A stretch of DNA of 64,000 nucleotides from positions 1-64,000 of the forward strand of contig JAAEOP010000139.1 in assembly GCA_024223125.1 (NCBI GenBank), read 5' to 3'. A program made the position numbers and the translations under genes. Position 1 is the stretch's first letter, and each line of letters begins with the position of its first letter. Below the pieces are notes generated by a model. That model worked only from the letters and a program-made list of their open reading frames with translations. It was not told the origin of the DNA and searched no databases. Shown one piece after another: positions 51,536 through 60,465 of the stretch. This DNA is from Chloroflexota bacterium (GTDB lineage Bacteria > Chloroflexota > Anaerolineae > Promineifilales > Promineifilaceae).

Positions 51536-52372
51536 ATGCACGCAGTCGGAATTTTACACCATCCCAGTATTGCAGCCTCACGGCCGTTAGCCCAGGAAGT
51601 ATATGATTGGCTGGCCGAAAAAGATGTAGCCGTCTGGCTGGGTTCCACCCGGGATGTCTTCCATCTACAAACGCGAATTGAAGAGAGTACCCTGCTGGTC
51701 GTTTTAGGTGGCGATGGCTCTTTACTGCGGGTAGCTCGTGTTTCTACTCCTGGTGGCGTCCCTTTATTTGGCATCAATCTGGGCAAGGTGGGCTTTTTAA
51801 CAGAAGCGCAGCCGGAGGAATGGCAACAAAAGTTGGCCCGCGTCCTAAAAGGGGATTATTGGACTGAAGAGCGGCTGATGTTAACGGCCGACTTACAACG
51901 AGACGGCCGTACAATACAAACATTCTCCGCCCTAAACGAACTGGTCGTTGGACGAGGCGAGCAGGCACGAGTGGTTCATTTTCACCTACGGGTAGATGGT
52001 GATCAGGTAGCCACTTATACGGCCGATGCCCTGATTGTAGCCACGCCTACTGGTTCCACCGCTTACGCCATGGCTGCCGGGGGGCCATTATTACCACCCC
52101 AGTTACAAAATTTTGTGGTGCTGCCCGTAGCCGCCCACCTTAGCTTAAACCGCACCTTGATTTTGCATGAAACGGCCGAAATTTCCATTCATGTTACGAT
52201 GGATCATGAGGCGTACATTACCCCGGATGGACAAGATGGTATTTCTTTGCAAAATGGAGACAATGTAATTATTAAAAAAAATGAGCAACTATGTACCTTT
52301 GTCCGGGTAGAAAGCCCCGGTTACTTTTACCGGCGTTTAATGGCTCGCCTGGGTTATATGCGACAAGATTAG
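51536..52372 (+). CDS. nadK: NAD kinase
   Basis: This 278-aa ATP-NAD kinase makes NADP. The NAD kinase glycine motif is VVLGGDGSLLRVAR (GGDGS, a normal variant of GGDGT). GINLGKVGFLTE follows, then the NAD-binding TPTGSTAYAMAAGGP and the beta-sandwich C-terminal domain. Length and motif order are normal. Neighbours hisS (22 bases upstream) and the zinc-ribbon membrane protein (9 bases downstream) share its strand; the order nadK-x-recN is common among bacteria, supporting a replication/repair housekeeping cluster. Confidence 0.96.
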   Translation: MHAVGILHHPSIAASRPLAQEVYDWLAEKDVAVWLGSTRDVFHLQTRIEESTLLVVLGGDGSLLRVARVSTPGGVPLFGINLGKVGFLTEAQPEEWQQKLARVLKGDYWTEERLMLTADLQRDGRTIQTFSALNELVVGRGEQARVVHFHLRVDGDQVATYTADALIVATPTGSTAYAMAAGGPLLPPQLQNFVVLPVAAHLSLNRTLILHETAEISIHVTMDHEAYITPDGQDGISLQNGDNVIIKKNEQLCTFVRVESPGYFYRRLMARLGYMRQD

Positions 52373-52381
52373 GGAAATCAT

Positions 52382-53296
52382 ATGGAAATTAGTCAACCAC
52401 GTTTACGATCATTACTGCGTCAGGCGGCCAAAGTTGAAGAATCAGGAAAACGAGCGGCCGCCGAACAACTATACCAACAAATTTTGGCAGAAGCGCCGGA
52501 GACGGAGGCAGCCCTGATGGGTCTGGCCCACGTTACCTACGATGATGCTCAAAAAGAAACCTGTTATGAAAAAGCGCTGTCACTCAACCCGGATAATATA
52601 GAAGCTCAAATCAGTCTGGCCGAGTTACGAGGCGAGAATTTATCCACAACATTAGTGCAAGCCTGGGAAAGAGAAAAGGAGTTGGCGGCGGCCGCTAAAA
52701 AAGAAGAAGAGGAGCAAGCAAAACAGTTACAGATGGAAAAGGAAGCGCCCGACAAAGACAGCGCCGATTTTGAACTGTTCTGCTACCGGCATCCAGGCCA
52801 GAGTACCTCTTTACGCTGTTACAACTGTGACAAACCCATCTGTATGAGCTGCGCCAACAAAACTTCAGTCGGCTATTTATGCCCCGATTGTTTGCGTGAT
52901 TTGGAAGATAAGTATTTCACGGCCAAAGTGACAGATTATTTGTTGGCAACGGCCGTCGCCCTACCCTTGAGCCTCATTGCCGGGGTGATTGTTTGGCGAC
53001 TCAGCGGCGGCTTCTTTATGATTTTCCTGATGATTTTTGCCGGTGGGTTTGTGGGCAGTATCATCGGCCGTCTGACGAAAAAAGCGATTGGCGGCCGGCG
53101 TGGCCGCTATCTGCCAGAATTGGTAGTCGGGTTAATGATTTTGGGTGTTCTGATACCTGCTCTGCCCATTTTTCTGGTATTGTTGGTCAGCGGTCCGGCC
53201 GGTTTGGCGGCCGGGGCTGGCCTTATGTTTACATTTATAACCCCCGGGGTCTATCTTTTTGTTGCCGGTGGCTCTGCTTATTATTGGATGAAGTAA
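52382..53296 (+). CDS. TPR-like, B-box-type zinc-ribbon membrane protein
   Basis: The protein has 304 residues. Helical TPR-like repeats (about 1-85) precede a charged coiled coil (AAAAKKEEEEQAKQ, about 100-122). A B-box-like zinc cluster follows (FCYRHPGQSTSLRCYNCDKPICMSCANK ... CPDCL, about 133-178). Four hydrophobic segments lie from about 190 to the end. Function is unknown; zinc B-box/DUF-type membrane proteins of this kind may bind peptides. Its stop TAA overlaps the recN ATG by one base, so the two are translationally coupled. Confidence 0.72.
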   Translation: MEISQPRLRSLLRQAAKVEESGKRAAAEQLYQQILAEAPETEAALMGLAHVTYDDAQKETCYEKALSLNPDNIEAQISLAELRGENLSTTLVQAWEREKELAAAAKKEEEEQAKQLQMEKEAPDKDSADFELFCYRHPGQSTSLRCYNCDKPICMSCANKTSVGYLCPDCLRDLEDKYFTAKVTDYLLATAVALPLSLIAGVIVWRLSGGFFMIFLMIFAGGFVGSIIGRLTKKAIGGRRGRYLPELVVGLMILGVLIPALPIFLVLLVSGPAGLAAGAGLMFTFITPGVYLFVAGGSAYYWMK

Positions 53297-55035
53297 TGCT
53301 CACAGAATTAAGTATCCGCCATTTTGCCATCATTGATAATCTGACCATTGCTTTTAACCGGGGTTTTAATGTCCTAACCGGGGAAACGGGGGCGGGCAAA
53401 TCTATCATTTTGGACGGGATGACGCTTTTGCTAGGCGGCCGGGCAGACACAGCAATGATTCGCACCGGAGCGTCTGAAGCATATGTGGAGGCGACTTTCA
53501 GACTGAGTACACGGCTGCAAACGGCCGTTAACCCCATTTTGCGCCAGGAAGGACTGGACGAAGAAGGGAACGAAAAAGAACTGCTGCTGGCACGAGAACT
53601 GCGGGCTAACGGCCGTAACATCTGTCGCGTTAACGGCCGTACTGTCACCCTCTCCCTCCTGCGCCAAATTGCCGAACCGCTGATTGACATACACGGCCAG
53701 GGAGACCATCTTTCCTTGCTTAAACCCCGCTCCCATCTGCCCTTGTTAGATTCATATGCTCGCCTGAACGAAGAACGAAACGGGCTGGCAAAAAAAGTGC
53801 GCCAACTTCAAGAAATACAAAAAGAACTCCAGGATTTGCGCCAAAATGAACGAGCAATGACCCAACGGGCCGACATGCTCAAATTCCAGATCGAAGAAAT
53901 TGAAGCGGCCAAATTGCAACCTGAGGAAGAAGAAGAACTACGGGCTGAACGTACCCGTCTGGCCAATGCCGAACAGTTAATGCGCTCCGCTTCCGAAGCG
54001 GTGGCTCTGCTAACTGGGATGGATGATGAGTCCCAATCGGCGGCCGATATGTTGGGGCAAGCTGAACGCTCACTGGTGCAGTTAACCCGCTACGACGATG
54101 GGCAGTCGCCTAAATTGGAAACATTGCAAGGACTCATCTTCCAACTCAGTGAATTGTCGTCAGAATTGCAAACGTATCTGAATGATTTGGAATTTAATCC
54201 CGGCCGTCTGGATTTTGTGGAAGAACGGATTGAGTTGATCAACAATCTCAAACGTAAATATGGGGAGACAGTGGCCGATATTTTGGCCTCCCATGATAAA
54301 GCGATAAAAGAAGTAGCCCGAATCGAAAGCAGTGAGTCCCGTATTGCTGAATTGGAAATTGAAAAAGAACGATACCTGAAACGGGTGGGGGAGATGGCGG
54401 CTAAACTGTCTGAGAAGCGACAGACAGCGGCTCATTTGCTGGCAACGGCCGTAGAAAGCCAACTAACCGATTTAAGCATGGAAGGCGCTCGTTTCAGCGT
54501 CCAGTTTGTTACAGAACCACAAGAAGATGGGGTTTATATTGGCGACCAACGATTGGCCTTTGACCAGACTGGCATTGACCGGGTGGAATTTATTATTTCC
54601 ACTAATCCCGGTGAACCGCTCAAACCGATGGCGAAGGTCGCTTCCGGGGGAGAAACGGCTCGTCTCATGTTGGCGCTTAAAACGGCGTTGGCTCAAGTAG
54701 ATGCCACCCCCACCCTCATTTTTGATGAGATTGATCAGGGGATTGGCGGCCGTATTGGGGACGTGGTGGGGCGGAAGTTGTGGGGGTTAACGACCGTTGG
54801 CAGCCATCAAGTCATCGTTGTCACCCATCTGCCCCAGTTGGCCGGTTATGGAGACGTTCATTTTCATGTGAGCAAGCAAGTACAAGACGGCCGTACCACA
54901 ACGGCCGTAGATGATTTGCAGCATGACGGCCGTGTGCAGGAACTAGCCGCCATGTTAGGAACCCAGGGCAAACACGCCACCGGCGGCGCAGGATCCATCC
55001 TACAGCAAGCTGCATCAGTAAAGTCAAAGAAATAA
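53296..55035 (+). CDS. recN: DNA repair protein RecN
   Basis: This 579-aa SMC-like ATPase acts in double-strand break repair. An N-terminal Walker A (TGETGAGKSII, about 32) is followed by a long coiled coil split around residue 280. The C-terminal half has signature ASGGETARLML (about 450), Walker B LIFDEIDQGIGG and VTHLPQLAGY. The ATG at 53296 overlaps the upstream stop and gives the normal MLTELSIRHFAIIDNL start; earlier in-frame sequence is read-through of the membrane gene. A GTG-started endonuclease gene of a restriction-modification pair follows after 62 bases. Confidence 0.97.
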   Translation: MLTELSIRHFAIIDNLTIAFNRGFNVLTGETGAGKSIILDGMTLLLGGRADTAMIRTGASEAYVEATFRLSTRLQTAVNPILRQEGLDEEGNEKELLLARELRANGRNICRVNGRTVTLSLLRQIAEPLIDIHGQGDHLSLLKPRSHLPLLDSYARLNEERNGLAKKVRQLQEIQKELQDLRQNERAMTQRADMLKFQIEEIEAAKLQPEEEEELRAERTRLANAEQLMRSASEAVALLTGMDDESQSAADMLGQAERSLVQLTRYDDGQSPKLETLQGLIFQLSELSSELQTYLNDLEFNPGRLDFVEERIELINNLKRKYGETVADILASHDKAIKEVARIESSESRIAELEIEKERYLKRVGEMAAKLSEKRQTAAHLLATAVESQLTDLSMEGARFSVQFVTEPQEDGVYIGDQRLAFDQTGIDRVEFIISTNPGEPLKPMAKVASGGETARLMLALKTALAQVDATPTLIFDEIDQGIGGRIGDVVGRKLWGLTTVGSHQVIVVTHLPQLAGYGDVHFHVSKQVQDGRTTTAVDDLQHDGRVQELAAMLGTQGKHATGGAGSILQQAASVKSKK

Positions 55036-55097
55036 AAGGCTCTGATCATCGTTTGAGCCAAACAATAGTACAAAAATCAATAACTTGAGGATGCGTA

Positions 55098-56123
55098 GTG
55101 ACAAGACGAAAACCATATACAAAGGTCATAAGAACCAATCAAATACGAGCTGATCACGTAAAAGGTATGGGAGACATTGTATTCAAAGGCTTCCAATGCC
55201 TTAATAGCAATTGCCAAGAATTTGTTTTTGTCCGTCGCGATCAAATTGGAGATGATTTTGAAATAATATGCCCAAGTTGCGATATGGTTATGCGTTCTGG
55301 CGATGAGTCGAAATTTTATGATTATGAATTGGTTGATAAGCGCACAACACCGCCTGATGTCATAGAAACAGGCGAATTCACTGTCTTGCATGACGACTAT
55401 ATCCAAGAAGCCCCCGAATATAAATACTGTATTATCTGTAGCACCATCAAGCCACTTGATTTGTTTGATCGTCACCGGTCTCGAAAATCTGGTAGACAAG
55501 GTGAATGTAGGCTATGCAAAAAAGTCTACAATTCAATTAAAAACCAAACCCGTCTATCTGATCAACACCGCGAAGCCGCACAAAAACGTCGTATGTACTT
55601 GGATTTGTCAGGCAATACAAGGATTGACAGCGAGCAAATCCATAAAAGATTCAAATACCGTTGTTTCAAATGCGAAAAAGACCTTCGTAACGTTTCAGCT
55701 AAGGAACGACCGCTTGATCATACCTTACCTGCTGTTTATTTGTGGCCGCTGACATCCGAAAACGCAACTTTGCTTTGCTGTGACCACAATGGAGAAAAAT
55801 CTGGCAAGTGGCCGTCTGAATATTATTCTGACAAAGATCTGAAACGATTAGTGGTGTTGACTGGAATAGAATACGATGTTTTAATCTCCCCGCCGCACTA
55901 TAATCCCGATGCGATTGAACATCTTAAAAATCCTATTCATGTAGATGTGCTTTTGCAAAAGTATGCCGCATACATGCCAGAATTAATTAAATTGCGGAAC
56001 CGAATCCTTCGACACGAAAACTTTGACTTTTTCAAGTATTCTGCAACTGTCTCGCCAGCTTGGGTTCGTCAAGCAAATGCCGAATATCAACGAGTCATTC
56101 GATCCAAAAGCAAGTCTGGCTAA
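55098..56123 (+). CDS. HNH-type restriction endonuclease (probable)
   Basis: The protein has 341 residues. Two N-terminal zinc-ribbon-like Cys pairs (CLNSNC ... CPSC, about 34-60) and a further set (CIIC ... CRLC, about 110-137) precede an HNH-type nuclease core. That core has CFKCEKDL and LDHTLP, then LWPLTSENATLLCCDHNGEKSGKWPSEYY (HNH residues about 207-242). This LT-x-ENATLLC-xxHN-x-KSGKWP phrase is that of restriction HNH enzymes (family resemblance by memory). GTG 55098 has GAGG seven bases upstream. Its end overlaps the convergent methyltransferase gene by 4 bases, the expected pairing. The gene is AT-rich with no ACGGCCGT, indicating recent transfer. Confidence 0.75.
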   Translation: MTRRKPYTKVIRTNQIRADHVKGMGDIVFKGFQCLNSNCQEFVFVRRDQIGDDFEIICPSCDMVMRSGDESKFYDYELVDKRTTPPDVIETGEFTVLHDDYIQEAPEYKYCIICSTIKPLDLFDRHRSRKSGRQGECRLCKKVYNSIKNQTRLSDQHREAAQKRRMYLDLSGNTRIDSEQIHKRFKYRCFKCEKDLRNVSAKERPLDHTLPAVYLWPLTSENATLLCCDHNGEKSGKWPSEYYSDKDLKRLVVLTGIEYDVLISPPHYNPDAIEHLKNPIHVDVLLQKYAAYMPELIKLRNRILRHENFDFFKYSATVSPAWVRQANAEYQRVIRSKSKSG

Positions 56124-58801
56124 GAAAGAATCAAGTATTGATGAGAGGTTACAGTACCTTTATCACGAACACCGTGAGATTCGCAATGAGCTACACTTTC
56201 ATCGAATACTTCGGCTGAACGAAACCATCGCTTTCCCAAACGTTCTAATTCGGCAGCCATATCACACTTGACGCTTCTCCCCAAATGTAAAACAACAACA
56301 CCATCGCGCTTCAATCGTTCTCGTGCCTGACGTAGAAGTGGAATATATACATCAAAACTGCTTTTTTGACGTTCATCAACAAAACCTAACGGCCGTGTAT
56401 CAAAGTCAGATTGAGACCAACCAGCAAACCAAAGTCGCAACCAATTTGCTAAATAGTACCGAGTGCTGTCAAAAAATGGGGGAGAAGTGATAATTGCATC
56501 AAGATTGTCAATTTCTCTCGGCCACCAACTTGTGGCATCAAGGAAAAACATTTTGCCGAGGCAAAAATCTTTAGGTAATGGTTCCTTATATCCTCTTTCT
56601 ACTTTTGCCGCTAATCGCTCAATCAATGAACGGTACTCAAAGTCACCTGAAGGTTTGTAAGGGGTAATAGGATGCGAACGTCTACTTAACGCATAGGGAC
56701 GATTGCCATGTAAAATATGGAGCAACGAAGCCATTACAAACCATTCTTCATCTGATTCAGGCCTGTTTTCTTGAAAATAGCGGCGAGCTAACAAGACCTC
56801 TTTGAGTGTGTTTGTTTCATAATATTCAACTAACTTGCCGTTAAAACCAAACTCAGTTGCTTCAGTCAGTTCTTCTGCCAAAAGTTCGTTCTGCCCCAAG
56901 TATTGTTCAAGGTTGTCAATCACACTAAAACAGATACTCTCAAGCGGTCGCTGTATTTTGGCATTGGCAATAGCAAAGGCTGCAGGACTAATATCAAAGC
57001 CGTAGGCTTGTTTACCTTGTAAAGCCGCCTCAAAAGGAATTGTGCCTACACCAGCAAATGGGTCTAGCATCCTACCATGTGATGGAACGAATGTCTTTAC
57101 AAGATGATAGGCAATGGCTGGTTTAAGTTTTCCCGGATAAGAACATAGCGAGTGGCGTGGATGACCCCAATTTCGTTTTGCATATGGCTGTTGTTGGTGA
57201 GGTAAAGTTGTCTTAAAATCATCCCATTGAATTTTCCACGGATGAATAAGTTTACTTCCATGAAAAATTGGTTCAGTTAGTTTGTATCTAAAAACAAGAA
57301 GTGACTGCTTCAACAACATACCGCCACGGGAACGACGTTGTCGCAATGTGATCTCGTCCTGTTGTACAAAACCCAATTCTCCTAAACACGTAGATAGCAA
57401 TTTGTCAACCGGTACATGTACACCTGCATACGCAGAATCGCCAATATCAATGGCAACAACCGCATTTGGTTGTAAATGATTGCGAATAGATCGGAAAATA
57501 TTAGTCATTTCATGAAAATAACTAGCAATCATGCGTGGAATGCGTGGATCGTAAGCATTTTCAAGCTTATCTACGATTTTCTGCACAGCAACATGGGAAA
57601 TTTCAGGAACCTTCGCCACCGTTACATCATTTATTCCTGCTGTGATCGCTTCTGAACGAAATCTGGTTAAGTCCTCTTTTTGCAAAAGACATCGTAAAAA
57701 CCACAGTTCGATTTTAGTGTTGCGAAAGTAATTTGTACCGTTCACATAGGGAGGACTGGTAATTACCGTATCTATATCTAAATACGGTATAGATGCCAAA
57801 GATTTGGCATTTTCACACAGTAGTAAAGGTTGTGTTTGTAACCCATTAACATAATCTCGAATATCTCGGACTAACTGCACTATATTTTTGTTAATTGCTT
57901 CCACCAGTAAAATTTTTGATTTTGCTAACTCTTTAGCGGTTTTATACCTTAAATCGCCCGCCCTTTTCATGTTTGATATGGGTACAAGGGCAGATAAGGT
58001 TGCTACTGTTAACAAATCTGCTAATAATGGTTGAACTAAAGCAACTTCATCAATCCATGTACGCATACGCAATATTTCATCATAGATTGAGTCATCAAAA
58101 AACTCGCTAGTTCCAAATACATTTTTATATGTTTGATCTAATGCCAAATCTGGCTGGAAACGTTCAAGTGATAATAATTTATTACTTTGCTCCATTAAAT
58201 CATTAGCGAGTTTCAAACGTTGTGTTAACTGTAGCCGTCGAACAGTAATTTTTGTAAGGCTGATAAACTGTAATACAGGGTTTATTTCACAAAAAAAAGC
58301 AGATTTATCTAGTTGCGAAGCGGTAAAAGCTGTTGTTGCTGTGCCAGCAAAGGGATCGAGTACTCTGGTCGCGTTCGGAGCATATTTTTCTAAAATGGTT
58401 TTTACAAATTGTGGCGAATATCCTTCCAAATAAGAATACCATCTTACAAAGGGTTCTTTTGCTCCCCCCTTGAAGGTAACAGTTACAGGATCAAATAATT
58501 GACTTTGAGGAGCAACTCCAGGCATAGTGAGTTGAGCCTGTTGTTCTTGAATGACTCTTAGTGATTGTTTTATGTGGCGTAAGCAATATGTATTTACTGG
58601 CAAATCTTCACGTTGAGCAGCGTTAATCAACTCATGATAACTATCTGTCCCCAGCAGTTGGCGAATTTCAGCGCTAGAAAAATTCTTGACATTGTCATAT
58701 AGTTGGGACGTTCTTTTTCCGAATGCAATTGTGAGAGATTTTTTGCTGGCGCTATCTGTGGGCGTGTCTGCAAAATAGACCGCTTTATAATTTTGATTCA
58801 T
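56120..58801 (-). CDS. Double-domain DNA methyltransferase of a type II restriction-modification system
   Basis: The protein has about 893 residues and contains two complete methyltransferase modules. In the first, motif I is VLDPFAGTATTAF (about 145) and motif IV is TSPPYVNG (about 350). In the second, motif I is MLDPFAGVGTIPF (about 585) and motif IV is TSPPFFDS (about 790). TSPPY-type motifs belong to N4-cytosine or N6-adenine methylases. Two fused modules usually mean that the two strands of an asymmetric site are methylated separately, as in type IIS systems (established pattern). ATG 58801 has AGGTG seven bases upstream. The only ACGGCCGT here is near 56392, against dozens in neighbours. 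Confidence 0.88.
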   Translation of the reverse strand: MNQNYKAVYFADTPTDSASKKSLTIAFGKRTSQLYDNVKNFSSAEIRQLLGTDSYHELINAAQREDLPVNTYCLRHIKQSLRVIQEQQAQLTMPGVAPQSQLFDPVTVTFKGGAKEPFVRWYSYLEGYSPQFVKTILEKYAPNATRVLDPFAGTATTAFTASQLDKSAFFCEINPVLQFISLTKITVRRLQLTQRLKLANDLMEQSNKLLSLERFQPDLALDQTYKNVFGTSEFFDDSIYDEILRMRTWIDEVALVQPLLADLLTVATLSALVPISNMKRAGDLRYKTAKELAKSKILLVEAINKNIVQLVRDIRDYVNGLQTQPLLLCENAKSLASIPYLDIDTVITSPPYVNGTNYFRNTKIELWFLRCLLQKEDLTRFRSEAITAGINDVTVAKVPEISHVAVQKIVDKLENAYDPRIPRMIASYFHEMTNIFRSIRNHLQPNAVVAIDIGDSAYAGVHVPVDKLLSTCLGELGFVQQDEITLRQRRSRGGMLLKQSLLVFRYKLTEPIFHGSKLIHPWKIQWDDFKTTLPHQQQPYAKRNWGHPRHSLCSYPGKLKPAIAYHLVKTFVPSHGRMLDPFAGVGTIPFEAALQGKQAYGFDISPAAFAIANAKIQRPLESICFSVIDNLEQYLGQNELLAEELTEATEFGFNGKLVEYYETNTLKEVLLARRYFQENRPESDEEWFVMASLLHILHGNRPYALSRRSHPITPYKPSGDFEYRSLIERLAAKVERGYKEPLPKDFCLGKMFFLDATSWWPREIDNLDAIITSPPFFDSTRYYLANWLRLWFAGWSQSDFDTRPLGFVDERQKSSFDVYIPLLRQARERLKRDGVVVLHLGRSVKCDMAAELERLGKRWFRSAEVFDESVAHCESHGVRDKGTVTSHQYLILS

Positions 58802-58847
58802 GTTAAGCACCTATAAACTTATAAGGATTAGTGAACATTCTATGTAT

Positions 58848-58870
58848 AGACTATCATATTATGATAGTCT
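58848..58870. promoter_or_regulatory. Perfect 23-bp palindrome upstream of the methyltransferase gene
   Basis: AGACTATCATA and TATGATAGTCT flank a single T. It is 47 bases upstream of ATG 58801, a location suited to an operator for self-repression by the methyltransferase or for an unseen controller protein. The rest of the 58802-59142 gap is AT-rich, contains no gene and ends at the thiolase ribosome site GGAGG near 59131. Confidence 0.55.
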
Positions 58871-59142
58871 TGCCAATGTTTTTAGAAAATTCGTTCTGTC
58901 CCCGAAATAAACATTGATGAATTTCGAGCAAGAGAGAATCGGCATGAGCATTGGGTTCAAATCTAAATCATCGGTTCCTTTTGTCACTTGCACAGTGGCA
59001 AACTTGACAAGACAGAAATTGACAGTAAATTCGGCCGATTGATAGTTTCTGACGGCAAAACAGAATCATACTTCTAGCCAACTCATTGAACCGGGCGGCA
59101 ATATTTGCCACTGCCTGGTTTTTCTATGTACGGAGGATTCTT

Positions 59143-60285
59143 ATGCGAGAAGTTGCTATTTTGGGCGTGGGGCAAACCCCGGTGCGTGAACACTGGGATT
59201 TGTCCATTCGCCAATTGGCAGTTAATGCCGGCCGGTCAGCAATGCAAGACGCCGGCGTCATTCAGGTAGATGCTATCTATGTAGGCAATATGACCAGCGG
59301 TGAACTGAACCAACAGCGTCAGTTAGGCGCATTGGTGGCCGACTTTTTAGGCCAACACGGTGTTGAAGCAGTCAAGATGGAAGCGGCCTGCGGTTCGGCC
59401 GGGTCAGCGATGCGGCAAGGTGTATTGGCCGTTGCCAGCGGCGAGCTGGATGCGGTACTGGTTATCGGCGTGGAAAAGATGACCGAAACGAATTTCAAAC
59501 AGACAACGGCCGCGCTAACAACGGCCGCCGATGCCGATTATGAAGTTGAACATGGCGTCACCTTTGTCAGCTTGAATGCCTTGATTATGCGTCGTTATAT
59601 GTACGAATACGGATATGACCGGCATGATTTTGCCCCCTTTGCTTTGAACGCCCATGCCAACGGCGCTCACAATCCCAATGCGATGTTCCAAAAACCAATC
59701 AGCCAAAATGTGTATGACAAAGGGCGTATTGTGGCTGACCCAATCTCTTTGTTTGACGCTTCGCCGATTGGGGATGGGGCGGCCGCGCTGCTGTTAGTGC
59801 CGGCCGAAAATGCACCGGCGGCCGTGCGTGTGGCCGGTTCCGCTTCAGCCACAGATACGTTGGCGGTGCATGATCGGGAAGACCCGTTATGGTTGCAAGC
59901 GTCGAAACTGTCGGTGAAGCGGGCTTATGCCCAGGCTGGCATTGGCCCGGATGATGTAGATTTGTTTGAGCTGCATGACGCTTTTACGGTGATGGCGGCG
60001 CTTTCTTTGGAGAGCTGTGGTTTTGCTGAACGGGGTCAGGGGGTGCGGCTGGCGCAAGAGGGAGCTATTTTGCCCGACGGCCGTATTCCCATCGCCACAA
60101 TGGGTGGCTTAAAAGCGCGGGGGCATCCGGTGGGAGCGACGGGTTTGTACCAGATTGCCGAAGCTACTTTGCAACTGCGCGGGCAAGCGGGGGAGGCTCA
60201 AATTGACAACGCCAACATCGCCTTGACCCAGAACATTGGCGGCAGTGGGGCGACTATTGTGACACATGTTTTGCAGCGGCCGTAA
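59143..60285 (+). CDS. Thiolase (acetyl-CoA acetyltransferase family)
   Basis: This 380-aa thiolase-fold enzyme has the nucleophile Cys in EAACGSAGSAM (about 87), an aligned ELHDAFTVMAALSLE His/Asp stretch (about 280), GGLKARGHPVGATG (catalytic His about 335) and NIGGSGATIVTHVL. The glycine-rich C-terminal loop is complete. It resembles archaeal-type/SCP2-like thiolases that work with an OB-fold DUF35 partner; no such gene is adjacent. ATG 59143 has GGAGG seven bases upstream; an earlier in-frame start is unsupported. A strong hairpin with T-tract follows, so it is probably transcribed alone. Confidence 0.9.
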   Translation: MREVAILGVGQTPVREHWDLSIRQLAVNAGRSAMQDAGVIQVDAIYVGNMTSGELNQQRQLGALVADFLGQHGVEAVKMEAACGSAGSAMRQGVLAVASGELDAVLVIGVEKMTETNFKQTTAALTTAADADYEVEHGVTFVSLNALIMRRYMYEYGYDRHDFAPFALNAHANGAHNPNAMFQKPISQNVYDKGRIVADPISLFDASPIGDGAAALLLVPAENAPAAVRVAGSASATDTLAVHDREDPLWLQASKLSVKRAYAQAGIGPDDVDLFELHDAFTVMAALSLESCGFAERGQGVRLAQEGAILPDGRIPIATMGGLKARGHPVGATGLYQIAEATLQLRGQAGEAQIDNANIALTQNIGGSGATIVTHVLQRP

Positions 60286-60302
60286 TTGCTTTCTGTTTCT
60301 GT

Positions 60303-60341
60303 AGAGGTTCCACCTTTTTGAAAAGGTGGAACCTCTTTTTC
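60303..60341 (+). terminator. Rho-independent terminator made from the 34-bp dispersed hairpin
   Basis: The same 34-bp hairpin as at 26907-26940 (arms AGAGGTTCCACCTTTT / AAAAGGTGGAACCTCT, 60303-60336) is here followed by TTTTTC, giving a classic terminator 17 bases after the thiolase stop. The dispersed hairpin seems to have been adopted as a terminator. Confidence 0.75.
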
Positions 60342-60465
60342 TATCTCAAACTTGATAGAGCGTATAGGAAATTGTGCCTATTTGCGCCTTTTTTCGCCAC
60401 ATTTTCACTACGTAAGGCTACTTCTTCGTTAGAATGGAAATAAAGATTAAACGTGAGATTCAAAA

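Noticed and set aside
52993..53295. In-frame extension upstream of recN
   Set aside because: It lies inside the membrane protein gene in another frame; RecN starts at ATG 53296 with the canonical N-terminus.
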